From the NCBI GenBank assembly GCA_039889245.1, contig JAZGVH010000002.1, positions 1,364,001 to 1,428,000 of the forward strand: a DNA stretch of 64,000 nucleotides, read 5' to 3'. Positions within the stretch are counted from its first letter, which is position 1. Every line of letters starts with the position of its first letter. This document shows positions 53,660-60,585 of this stretch, in pieces. The notes under the pieces are model-generated. The model searched no databases and was not told where the DNA came from. It saw nothing but the letters and a program-made list of their open reading frames with translations. Position numbers and translations under genes: made by a program. Source of the DNA: Dermatophilaceae bacterium Soc4.6. GTDB taxonomy: Bacteria > Actinomycetota > Actinomycetes > Actinomycetales > Dermatophilaceae.

Positions 53660-55090
53660 CCTTCTGTTGTCAAGGGGTCGAGACGAGGGCGCGCTGGCGG
53701 GTCTTCCGTGGGGCTGGGGTCGGGCGTAGCGTCGGTGTTGCGGGTCCGGGAAGTGGCTGATCCGAAGTGTCGATGTGCGGGGGTAGGTCGACCGCGCTGG
53801 ATTCTTGAGACGCCCCGCAGTGCCCTCCCGGACCCGTGCCGCCGGCTTGCTCGGCGTCGCGTTCGGCGTCGGCGAGGAGCTGGCGATAGATGACGTCGGA
53901 GATCCGGCGCTTGAGGCACCGCAGCGCCTCGAGCGGCTTCTTGCCCTCGGCGCGCTTGCGCCGGTAGTAGGCCCTACCGTCGGTGTCCTGGCGCAGCTGG
54001 GTGACCGCGGCGATGTGGATCATGTGGTTCATCCGCCGGTTCCCGGCGCGGGAGAGCCGGTGCCGGTTCTGCTCTCCGGACGACGCGTCGAGGGGTGCGG
54101 TCCCGGTCCATGAGGCGAACCGGTTGCGGTCAGCGAACCGGGCCACCTCCCCGACGTCGGCCAGGACCCGCGCGGCCACCACGGGCCCGACACCGTGCAG
54201 GTCCATCAGGCGTGACCTGCGGGCCAGGACGATCGTCTTCAGCTCGGCGGTGGCCTTCTTCATCTTGACCTCGACCGCGACCAGCTCGGCCAGCTCCTCC
54301 ACGGCGATCCGCCGGCGGGTCCGGCCCGCGATGTCGCGGGGGCGGACGATCGCCAACAGGGCCTTGGCCTGGGCGGTGGAGAGGTCGCGTTTCGCCTGTC
54401 CCGGCAGGAGTTCAGCCAACAGGGCCTGGAGCCGGTTGACGGTCTCCACCCGGCGGCGGGTCAGGGCCTCGCGCCGGTCGGCGAGCATCCGCAGCGCCTC
54501 GAGCTCCCCGTCGACCTTCAAGACCCGCAGCCCCTCGGTGCGGACGGCGACGACCGCGATCGAGTGCGCGTCGAGGGCGTCGGTCTTGCGGTTGTGACCG
54601 GTATCGAACAGCCGCACCCGAGCCGCCAGCTTGGCCGGGACGTCGACAACGTCCTCCCCGTCCTCGAGCAGCCGCTGAGCCAGCGGGCGACCGGCGCCGT
54701 TCGCGCCCTCGACCGCCCACACCCGCTCGGGCCACGCCTTGGCGTACCTGCGCATGCCCGCATATCCCGCCGCGTCGGTTGTGAACCGCCCGGCGCCGAG
54801 CAGCTGCTCCCGGCCGTTGACGACCTCGATGGTCGCAGACAGCTTGTGCGGGTCAACCCCGATGACGACGTGCTCCTCGATATATCTGTGGTGCTCCATG
54901 TGACGCTCCCGCCTGTACGTGCCGATGAGGGGACGGCGAGGTGGGCAGTGCTACTACGAGCTACTACGAGCAGGGCAGTCCCTTCTTGAGCCACGCCTCG
55001 TCAGCGGTGACCGGCGGGCTGCAGACCGATGGTGAGCCACACCGATTCCGCTAGTGGGCAGCCGCAAGGAGAGCTGCCCGCCGGTCACCT
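53660..55090 (-). mobile_element. IS110-family element, ends approximate
   Basis: The transposase gene is complete. IS110 elements lack clear inverted repeats, so the ends are estimated: left near TGTTGTCAAGGGG at about 53,660, right somewhere in 54,950-55,120. Confidence 0.6.
53670..54899 (-). CDS. IS110-family transposase (bridge-RNA recombinase)
   Basis: This 409-aa protein has the RuvC-like DEDD domain: VVIGVDPHKLSATIEVV (first Asp), WAVEGANGAGR (Glu), NRKTDALDAHSIA (Asp pair), and the C-terminal Tnp_20 domain with the catalytic Ser in FASWTGTAPLDASSG. IS110 enzymes use an RNA made from a non-coding end to pick donor and target. The frame is complete, with a 70-residue Pro/Thr-rich tail. 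Confidence 0.95.
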   Translation of the reverse strand: MEHHRYIEEHVVIGVDPHKLSATIEVVNGREQLLGAGRFTTDAAGYAGMRRYAKAWPERVWAVEGANGAGRPLAQRLLEDGEDVVDVPAKLAARVRLFDTGHNRKTDALDAHSIAVVAVRTEGLRVLKVDGELEALRMLADRREALTRRRVETVNRLQALLAELLPGQAKRDLSTAQAKALLAIVRPRDIAGRTRRRIAVEELAELVAVEVKMKKATAELKTIVLARRSRLMDLHGVGPVVAARVLADVGEVARFADRNRFASWTGTAPLDASSGEQNRHRLSRAGNRRMNHMIHIAAVTQLRQDTDGRAYYRRKRAEGKKPLEALRCLKRRISDVIYRQLLADAERDAEQAGGTGPGGHCGASQESSAVDLPPHIDTSDQPLPGPATPTLRPTPAPRKTRQRALVSTP

Positions 55091-55124
55091 AGACCGAGTC
55101 TGGCCAGACACCGGTCCTGCCGCC
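54900..55124 (-). ncRNA. Predicted bridge-RNA region upstream of the IS110 transposase
   Basis: In the IS110 group the bridge RNA comes from the non-coding end upstream of the recombinase gene. This 225-bp stretch has no gene. It contains a direct repeat CTACTACGAG (twice, near 54,952-54,972), and GGGCAG / CTGCCC stretches near 55,057-55,080 that can pair. The RNA itself is inferred from family knowledge. Confidence 0.4.
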
Positions 55125-55144
55125 AGTCTCTAGTAGCCGCGAGT

Positions 55145-55680
55145 GCCGCCCTCTGATTGCAGTGTGATTACGTACCGGCACAGTGGACGGCGTGCCAACC
55201 TGGTACGGCCAACACGAGAGAGGGAACAGCGTGAGCGACGTGCTGCCTCCCGCGGAGCCCGGCCCAACGCCAGCGGTGCGCAAGCATCGCGCGCACCGGG
55301 GGGATCGAGTGCGCCGGGGGATTGGGGAGTTCTTCGGCGAGGTCGTAGGCGAGGCGGTCGCCGTCGGATTGAGCCTGGCCCTGTTGGCAGGCATCTCGGC
55401 AGCTGCCACTTACGGCTGGCGGCACGACCGCACCCTCGTCATCGGCATCGCCGTGGCCATTGGATGCTTCCTGGTCTACGGCGTGTGGAACCTCGTCCAG
55501 GCAGGGCGTGGGGCCGCCAGACCACGCTGGCCACGGCTCGCGGCCGCGGCCGCCGGCACGGTCGTCGCTGTGGGCCTTTGGACCACCTACGTCCTGATCT
55601 ACCACTGACCGTGGGAAGCCAACCTCCCGGGCTCCGGACGGGCGACGGGGCTCATAATCACACCGCAATCAGAGGGGGGC
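55145..55680. mobile_element. 536-bp mini-element with 26-bp terminal inverted repeats
   Basis: Left end GCCGCCCTCTGATTGCAGTG (55,145 on); right end, inverted, GCCCCCCTCTGATTGCGGTG (from 55,680 back); both continue TGATTA. The repeats differ at two positions. A GAGT duplication flanks the element (55,141-55,144 and 55,681-55,684). It carries one small gene and no transposase, so it would need an enzyme supplied in trans. Confidence 0.8.
55231..55608 (+). CDS. Small membrane protein carried by the mini-element
   Basis: This 125-aa protein has a polar N-terminus (VSDVLPPAEPGPTPAVRKHR), then three hydrophobic segments: VAVGLSLALLAGISAAATYG, LVIGIAVAIGCFLVYGVWNL and AAAAAGTVVAVGLWTTYVLI. A GAGAGGGAA site precedes the GTG. 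It shows no similarity to transposition proteins. It may be cargo, or a host gene trapped between the inverted repeats. Confidence 0.7.
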   Translation: MSDVLPPAEPGPTPAVRKHRAHRGDRVRRGIGEFFGEVVGEAVAVGLSLALLAGISAAATYGWRHDRTLVIGIAVAIGCFLVYGVWNLVQAGRGAARPRWPRLAAAAAGTVVAVGLWTTYVLIYH

Positions 55681-55740
55681 GAGTGCGGCTATCCCGCTCC
55701 GCCGCGAGTGCGGCTGTCCCACTCCGCCGCCTGTCGGGCG

Positions 55741-56133
55741 CTATCTGAACTCGGCAACGAGCTCGATGGTGCCGACGATGTGCTGGTTGAAGTCCTCGAG
55801 GTCCTCGGCGGGGATCCAGTACTCGAGGATGGTGTGGCCGCCGACCTGGTGGACGTCGTACCGCTCAAGGTAGGACCTGTCGACCTCGAAGCGCGTCACG
55901 TACCCCACTCCGCTGGCCTTGACGTTCCAGTCACGGGCGATCTTGGTCGCGTACTCCTCGTTCAAGACGGGGTAAAAGATGGGTTGATCCGGTAGCCGCG
56001 GTGGCCAGGCGCGCCAACCGGAGGCTTCCACGAGGGCAAGCTCGGCTGGTCCCGTCGGGCGCCAGAGCGTGACAGTCTGCATCTGCTCATCCTGCTCGGA
56101 CGTCTCGCTCGCGGCGACCAAATTTCGGAGCAT
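55741..56133 (-). CDS. Conserved 130-aa protein (ADP-ribosylation/crystallin J1-type annotation), copy 2
   Basis: It has the same length as the copy at 39,621. About 10 of 130 residues differ, all within the first 20 or last 20 positions; the intervening core (QTVTLWRPTG to AEDL) is identical in protein although the DNA differs at many third positions. That pattern means both copies have been kept under selection. Like copy 1 it ends exactly at a hairpin-repeat unit. The function is unproven. Confidence 0.85.
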   Translation of the reverse strand: MLRNLVAASETSEQDEQMQTVTLWRPTGPAELALVEASGWRAWPPRLPDQPIFYPVLNEEYATKIARDWNVKASGVGYVTRFEVDRSYLERYDVHQVGGHTILEYWIPAEDLEDFNQHIVGTIELVAEFR

Positions 56134-56304
56134 CCATTCGCCTTCGAGGGGCTTCGAGTGCGTTCGTCCGGCTTCTCCGCAGGTCGCGTAGAGCGGGATA
56201 GTCACCAGCAGTGCGGCCATCCCCACGCCGATGTCACCATCGTGTGCGGCACGGCAGTGCCAGCATCCGCGCCGCGACGCGGCGGCGGCCCGTATGGTCA
56301 GGGT

Positions 56305-57117
56305 GTGGTCATCGACGTGCGGCGAGGCGTTGAGTTGGGGGTTCAGGATGAGCTCGCCCTCGTAGCCGTCCCAACACCGAAACCCCCGCCCGGGACCGCG
56401 TTCCCACCCCGGCGACTGACCCTGCGGGGCGTTCCCGTGTTTGAGCTCGCCCTGTGGTGCGGGACGTGTCCGGCAATCTTCCAGAGGCTGAGCGAGCCCG
56501 AGAACGCCGAGCTGGGTCTCGTCAACGCACGGCTCAACACCGGCCTGCACGACATCGACGACGAAGTACTCCGGGTCTACGGGCAGGCCCTGCCCGCGTC
56601 CCGTTATACGGCGATCTTGCTCGAAGTGGTGCCGGAGCTCGTCACGCCCGGGGACCCCTCCGACTACTTCAGCCACGAGCAAGTCGCTACCTGGGGTGTC
56701 GACCCAGTTCTCGGCGTGCCTGAGAGCCCGGGCTCGCTCTACTACCGAACCTTCGAGACGCCGATGGGCAATCAGGCGCATCTCTACGAGTTCGTCGTTC
56801 CCATGGTTCCTCCCGCGTGGAACGAGAGCGGGCGTCTCGCTGCGTACGGGGCGAGCGGCGCGACGCTGCCTACGGCTGTGGCGTACTCGCTGCTCGATGT
56901 GGTCCAGCCCGCGATGGAGGAGGGTGATGACTACTACGAGCACTGGGTGCTCAGCCACTTCTTGCTCGACGGTCACCACAAGATTGAAGCCGCGTCGGCC
57001 GCTGGACGTCCGGTCCGCCTGCTTAGCCTCATCGACGAGCGCATCAGCATTGGGTCGCCGGAAGACATCGCCACGGCCGTCAAGGCTAGGTCGAACGCGC
57101 GCCAAGCACGAGGTTGA
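56305..57117 (+). CDS. Hypothetical protein with WCGTC motif
   Basis: The protein is about 270 aa. FELALWCGTCPAIFQRLSEP carries a CxxC like a small redox or zinc site. Later segments (RYTAILLEVVPELVTPGDPS, NQAHLYEFVVPMVPPAWNES, EHWVLSHFLLDGHHKIEAAS, GRPVRLLSLIDERISIG) are well conserved-looking, with good coding bias. Its family is not recognised. The GTG at 56,305 follows GGTCAGGG; a longer start would overlap the divergent gene's promoter. Confidence 0.65.
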   Translation: MVIDVRRGVELGVQDELALVAVPTPKPPPGTAFPPRRLTLRGVPVFELALWCGTCPAIFQRLSEPENAELGLVNARLNTGLHDIDDEVLRVYGQALPASRYTAILLEVVPELVTPGDPSDYFSHEQVATWGVDPVLGVPESPGSLYYRTFETPMGNQAHLYEFVVPMVPPAWNESGRLAAYGASGATLPTAVAYSLLDVVQPAMEEGDDYYEHWVLSHFLLDGHHKIEAASAAGRPVRLLSLIDERISIGSPEDIATAVKARSNARQARG

Positions 57118-57174
57118 CGGCCACCGACAATTCAAGGATCCCCCCGCAAGGCTGCCTGCGCGCGGCTATCTCCG

Positions 57175-57300
57175 ACCTGCGTCCTATCGCCGCGAGAGCG
57201 GCTGTCCCACACCGCCGCGAGAGCGGCTGTCCCACACCGCCGCGAGAGCGGCTGTCCCACACCGCCGCGAGTGCGGCTCACCCACTCCGTCGCCAGTCGA
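57175..57300 (+). repeat. Hairpin-repeat cluster I (five units)
   Basis: CCTGCGTCCTATCGCCGCGA opens it. Three GCCGCGAGAGCGGC hairpins with perfect TGTCCCACACC linkers follow, then GCCGCGAGTGCGGC and a decayed unit (CCGTCGCCAGTCGACC). Confidence 0.9.
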
Positions 57301-57365
57301 CCGCCCGGTGAGCACATCGAGCCAGCCGGGTGGACAGCGGCTTGGCACGCCGGCTCGAGAGGTAC

Positions 57366-57447
57366 CACTAGACCCTCATGAAGGGTATAAACTACATAAG
57401 CGACCGCCGCAATAGGTAGTTTAGACCGTCTGTGAGGGCTTCTAGTG
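57366..57447. promoter_or_regulatory. Nested inverted repeats upstream of the Fic gene
   Basis: The outer pair is CACTAGA (57,366-57,372) / TCTAGTG (57,441-57,447), the latter covering the GTG start. The inner pair is TAAACTAC (57,388-57,395) / GTAGTTTA (57,416-57,423). A TATAAA box (57,386-57,391) overlaps the inner left arm. This looks like an autoregulatory operator. Confidence 0.55.
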
Positions 57448-58497
57448 CACTCGTTCGCCGACCTGGACCGAGTCCTCGGTGCTGTGCCAGCGCCCGTGGT
57501 CATGACGTTGCGCGACGTCGACCGGGGCCAAGGCAGCGAGGGGCTGTACCTCCACCAGGTGCCCGACCTACTGACGGGGCTGGCCAACCGCGCTCGGGTC
57601 GCGAGCATCACTGCGTCGTCTGCCCTTGAGGGCGTCGTCGTCAGGAACCGCAGCCGTGCGGCCGCCATCATCGCCAACAAGCCGATCGAGCTGCGCACCC
57701 GCAGCGAACAAGAACTCGCCGGCTACCGCGCTGCCCTCGACTACCTCTTCGCCGAGGACTGGCGCCCCCTGAACGTCGGCCTGCTCCTTCACCTGCACCG
57801 ACTGCTTTTCGCGGACACCCGGACCACCGGTGGGACCTTCAAGCAGAACGACAACCTTGTCGTCGACCGGTCTCCCGACGGGGTCCAAACCGTCCGGTTC
57901 AAGCCCGTCCCTGCAGCTCGCACCCAGGACTACGTTGCTGACCTCATCGACCGCTACGCCGATGCCGTCAAGGCAAACCAACACCATCCAGTGCTCCTCG
58001 TCGGAATATTCGTCTTGGATCTACTCATCATCCACCCGTTCGACGACGGCAATGGTCGGGTGGCGCGCGCACTGACGAACGCCCTTCTCGCCGAAGCCGG
58101 GTATGGAGTGGGCCGCTTCGTGTCGCTCGAACAGCTCATCGCCGAATCCGTCGACGACTACTACCAGGCGTTGCTCGACTCAACCCACGACTGGAACGAC
58201 CACGCCAACGACCCGTGGCCCTGGCTCGCGTACTTCAGCACACTCCTCGCTCGCGGCTACACCCGATTCGCTGAGGGGGTGGCCGCCGATAGGTCTGGAG
58301 GCACGAAATCGGAACGCGTCCGTGAGCACGTCCTGAGGCATGGGGCGCCCCTCTTTGCGATCTCCGACATCAGGGCCGCGCTACCCGGAATCAGCGACCC
58401 CACCATCCGACTCGTCCTCAATGAGCTGAAGGACGAAGGACGCCTCAAGCCGCAGGGCACAGGACGCTCAGCCGTGTGGCTGCGTGTGACAACGTAG
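57445..58497 (+). CDS. Fic-domain protein with own inhibitory helix
   Basis: The 350-aa protein has the Fic core HPFDDGNGRVAR (about residue 197) with the catalytic His, and an N-terminal inhibition motif SSALEG (about 55) of the S/T-x-x-x-E-G type, so it is a class II, self-inhibited Fic enzyme. A C-terminal winged-helix region (FAISDIRAALPGISDPTIRL) follows. Such proteins transfer AMP to target proteins and are freed when the inhibitory Glu is displaced. The C-terminal DNA-binding part could bind the palindromes at its own start. Confidence 0.92.
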   Translation: MHSFADLDRVLGAVPAPVVMTLRDVDRGQGSEGLYLHQVPDLLTGLANRARVASITASSALEGVVVRNRSRAAAIIANKPIELRTRSEQELAGYRAALDYLFAEDWRPLNVGLLLHLHRLLFADTRTTGGTFKQNDNLVVDRSPDGVQTVRFKPVPAARTQDYVADLIDRYADAVKANQHHPVLLVGIFVLDLLIIHPFDDGNGRVARALTNALLAEAGYGVGRFVSLEQLIAESVDDYYQALLDSTHDWNDHANDPWPWLAYFSTLLARGYTRFAEGVAADRSGGTKSERVREHVLRHGAPLFAISDIRAALPGISDPTIRLVLNELKDEGRLKPQGTGRSAVWLRVTT

Positions 58498-58526
58498 GTG
58501 CCCCTTGGAGGTTGGCGCCGGTTGAA

Positions 58527-58645
58527 ACCTGCGTCTATCCGCCGCGAGTGCGGCTAACCCACACCGCCGCGAGTGCGGCTGTCCCACACCGCCGCGAGTG
58601 CGGCTGTCCCACACCGCCGCGAGTGGTACTCCCACATCGCGGCCG
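58527..58645 (+). repeat. Hairpin-repeat cluster J (four units)
   Basis: CCTGCGTCTATCCGCCGCGA opens it, followed by three GCCGCGAGTGCGGC hairpins and a final decayed unit. It ends about 6 bp before the toxin stop codon. Confidence 0.88.
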
Positions 58646-58651
58646 TTGCCG

Positions 58652-58930
58652 TCACCTGGGTCGGTAGGCGTCGCGCCAATGCTCGATACGGAGGACCACG
58701 ACTTCCCGTGTGACCTCGTTGACCCGGTAGAGCACGCGGTAGGTGCCTCGGCGTGCGGCGAGGATGCCCTCGAGGTCGCCGCGCAGCTGTTTGCCCACTC
58801 GGTGGGGATTGTCGACGCGGGCGCCGGTGAGGAACTCGATGACGGCCGCCGACACCCCCTCAGGCAGGCCAGACTGGATGGCCCGGGTCGCTGGAGGGGT
58901 CAGGACCAGCTCGTAGTTGCTGTCGCTCAC
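58652..58930 (-). CDS. RelE/ParE-family toxin
   Basis: The protein is 92 aa with DNPHRVGKQLRGDLEGILAA and RRGTYRVLYRVNEVTREVVV, the standard RelE core with basic active-site residues, ending VLRIEHWRDAYRPR. RelE-type toxins cleave mRNA on the ribosome. The GTG overlaps the antitoxin stop as GTGA, the usual antitoxin-first order. Confidence 0.93.
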   Translation of the reverse strand: MSDSNYELVLTPPATRAIQSGLPEGVSAAVIEFLTGARVDNPHRVGKQLRGDLEGILAARRGTYRVLYRVNEVTREVVVLRIEHWRDAYRPR

Positions 58931-59193
58931 GACCGCAGCGCGCGCACGGCCTCGGAGCCGCGAACGACGTCACCGGCGGCATATGCCGCGTCGGCTTCGC
59001 GGATGTCGGCGAGGGCGTCGGGATCACTCAGGACCGCGAGGGTTTCTTCCAGTTCCTCCAGGTCGGCCGGGCTGATGATCACGGCGACGGGACGCCCGTT
59101 GCGTGTCACCGTGACGCGCTCGTGCTCGTGCTCGACGCGGTCCACGACCTCGCTGAAGTGGTTGCGGACGTCGCGCAGGGGCTCAACAGACAT
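58927..59193 (-). CDS. Phd/YefM-family antitoxin
   Basis: The 88-aa protein starts MSVEPLRDVRNHFSEVVDRV and has RVTVTRNGRPVAVIISPADL, the Phd/YefM DNA-binding fold, then an acidic C-terminal tail (DPDALADIREADAAYAAGDV) that would wrap the toxin. The ATG at 59,193 gives the normal family N-terminus; longer frames are ignored. Confidence 0.93.
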   Translation of the reverse strand: MSVEPLRDVRNHFSEVVDRVEHEHERVTVTRNGRPVAVIISPADLEELEETLAVLSDPDALADIREADAAYAAGDVVRGSEAVRALRS

Positions 59194-59255
59194 GGACACA
59201 ATTGTGGCGTCCGCGACGCCTGGGCGCAAGAGCCATCACCGCCCTGTCCTTGGCA

Positions 59256-59430
59256 TGAGTGCGGGGAGCTGCCGGCCGCTGCACACCGCCGCGAGTGCGG
59301 CTATCCCACACCGCCGCGAGAGCGGCTATCCCACACCGCCGCGAGTGCAGCCTTTCGATACCCCCGCGAGGGTGGCCGTTGTACACACGCGAGGGCGACC
59401 GTTACACCGCCGTGGGGCCTGGGCGGCCGT
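59256..59430 (+). repeat. Hairpin-repeat cluster K (three clear units, long decayed tail)
   Basis: It opens with a decayed half unit (GAGTGCGGGGAG), then GCCGCGAGTGCGGC, GCCGCGAGAGCGGC with TATCCCACACC linkers, GCCGCGAGTGCAGCC, and weaker units such as CCGCGAGGGTGG and CGCGAGGGCG. It is the last cluster before attR. Confidence 0.8.
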
Positions 59431-59578
59431 CCCCTTCCACCACGAGGGCGGGCCGTCCCTTCCGGCGGGTAAGGAGCGTGTCACTCGGCCAGGCTGACCC
59501 CGTGGTTTGGGGGCGGCTTCGAGGTGACTTTCGGCGCCCACAACGTCAGGTGGCCCAGCCTCGAACTCGTGGGTGACG

Positions 59579-59596
59579 TTCCGTGGATGTTCCGTG
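59579..59596. promoter_or_regulatory. Candidate integrase arm-type site, right
   Basis: TTCCGTGGATGTTCCGTG, 131 bp from the attR core, pairs with the doublet at 24,177 in the same orientation. Confidence 0.5.
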
Positions 59597-59726
59597 AGAG
59601 GACCTAAAACGCTGGCAATAAGAGTCAGCTGGTGTCATCCACTGAAGAACCGGGATTCGTTGCGTCACAGCTTGATTCGAGCATTGCGGCAGGTCATGTA
59701 CCGGCCCAGACTTCGATCTGATTTGA

Positions 59727-59770
59727 TCTCCTAAAGCGGGTGTCGCAAGTTCGAATCTTGCCGGGGGCAC
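59727..59770 (+). repeat. attR: 44-bp copy of the tRNA-Arg 3' half
   Basis: It is identical to 24,049-24,092. It lacks the tRNA 5' half and the CCA end (ACACC follows instead), so it is not a tRNA gene. Confidence 0.95.
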
Positions 59771-59832
59771 ACACCAGTCCATACTGGCGGCGGTCTGGAA
59801 CATTCTCCGCGCCTGGCCGCAGCCGCTGAGGC

Positions 59833-60585
59833 TCAGGTGCCTAGACCGGCCGCTATCTCGAGGCGGTCGAGGCCATCTGAGGCGAGCTCTACCGCTATGG
59901 CGACCGGGTCGACCCGACAGCGTCCCACCATGTCACGAAGGCGCTTCAGGTCCTTGTGGCCCAGTTGCGCGCCTTGGAAGTCGCGCCGTTCCAGGAGGGC
60001 GGCCAGCATCACGAAGTCCTGGCGGTGCCGGCCCCGTGCCGCGTCCCCGACGGCGGTGTGTGCCGCAGCCTTCATGACCAGCGCTCCGACCAGGTTCGGG
60101 CGCACGACTGTGCCCGTCCTGCCGTCCACCACGACACGCACCGTCTCGCTGCGGTGCAACGCCTGGGTGCCACCGGGTGTGGACAGGCTCGGTGCGCCTC
60201 CGGCCCCGGATCGTCGTGAGGCGCGTTCCCCCACGCCGTCCGGTAGCAGGACGTCGAGCTGCGCAGCATCTCGACGCCACCGGTGCTGCAGCCCATCCCC
60301 TGAGGTGTCCGGGGTGAACCCCAGACCGAGCAGGGCCCGGGTGAACGTCTCGAGCATGCCCGGAGCGGCGCGCACGTCGACGACCGTGTCGACGTCGTCC
60401 GTGGGCCGTCCCGGCGACGAGCCACGCTCGGCGCAGTGCAGATGCACCATCTGCCCACCGACCAGCGTCCACCCCTTCGAGACCTGCTCGTACACGTCCA
60501 TCAACCCGTGCCACGACGCGGACTGCGCGGCGGACATCACCGGCATCGACACCGGGCCCACCCCACGAATCTCAGGCCCCGCCAT
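59833..60585 (-). CDS. AbiEii-like nucleotidyltransferase
   Basis: This protein of about 250 aa has the nucleotidyltransferase motif: GWTLVGGQMVHLHCAERG then RPTDDVDTVVDV, i.e. GG followed by D-x-D. A later Lys/Asp set (LVGALVMKAAAHTAVGD, RHRQDFVMLAALLE) matches the AbiEii/DUF1814 toxin family. Such enzymes act in AbiE-type phage-defence toxin-antitoxin pairs. Its ATG overlaps the upstream HTH gene by 14 bp. It lies outside attR, so it is not part of the island as now bounded. Confidence 0.8.
   Translation of the reverse strand: MAGPEIRGVGPVSMPVMSAAQSASWHGLMDVYEQVSKGWTLVGGQMVHLHCAERGSSPGRPTDDVDTVVDVRAAPGMLETFTRALLGLGFTPDTSGDGLQHRWRRDAAQLDVLLPDGVGERASRRSGAGGAPSLSTPGGTQALHRSETVRVVVDGRTGTVVRPNLVGALVMKAAAHTAVGDAARGRHRQDFVMLAALLERRDFQGAQLGHKDLKRLRDMVGRCRVDPVAIAVELASDGLDRLEIAAGLGT

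Larger units (their letters stand above)
55125..55740 (+). repeat. Hairpin-repeat cluster H, split by a mini-element
   Basis: Left piece GTCTCTAGTAGCCGCGAGT (to 55,144); right piece from 55,681: GAGTGCGGC, GCCGCGAGTGCGGC and a final GCCGCCTGTCGGGCG that ends at the stop codon of the next gene. Without the insert the first hairpin reads GCCGC-GAGT-GCGGC. Confidence 0.8.
24049..59770. mobile_element. Genomic island integrated in tRNA-Arg(CCU), about 35.7 kb
   Basis: Identical 44-bp direct repeats bound the segment. An integrase reading toward the tRNA and an excisionase sit next to the left end. The content is accessory: CRISPR array, five IS families, two tyrosine-recombinase elements, toxin-antitoxin, Fic and orphan genes. 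No relaxase, FtsK-type coupling protein, replication initiator or phage structural gene is visible, so it would need help to transfer. Base composition is uneven, with AT-richer patches near 27.3-27.8 kb. Confidence 0.9.

Noticed and set aside
53655-53670. TGTTGTCAAGGGG at the IS110 edge as a third scar of the IS21 end octamer
   Set aside because: The match is only partial and lies at another element's border; chance is likely.
57175-57300. Hairpin clusters as CRISPR arrays
   Set aside because: The linkers between hairpins are conserved rather than unique, and the period of 25 nt is too short.
59727-59770. A second tRNA-Arg gene
   Set aside because: Only the 3' half is present; there is no acceptor 5' strand or D-arm. 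It is the att repeat.
24049-59770. Classification of the island as a prophage or ICE
   Set aside because: No capsid, terminase, relaxase, coupling ATPase or replication gene was found.
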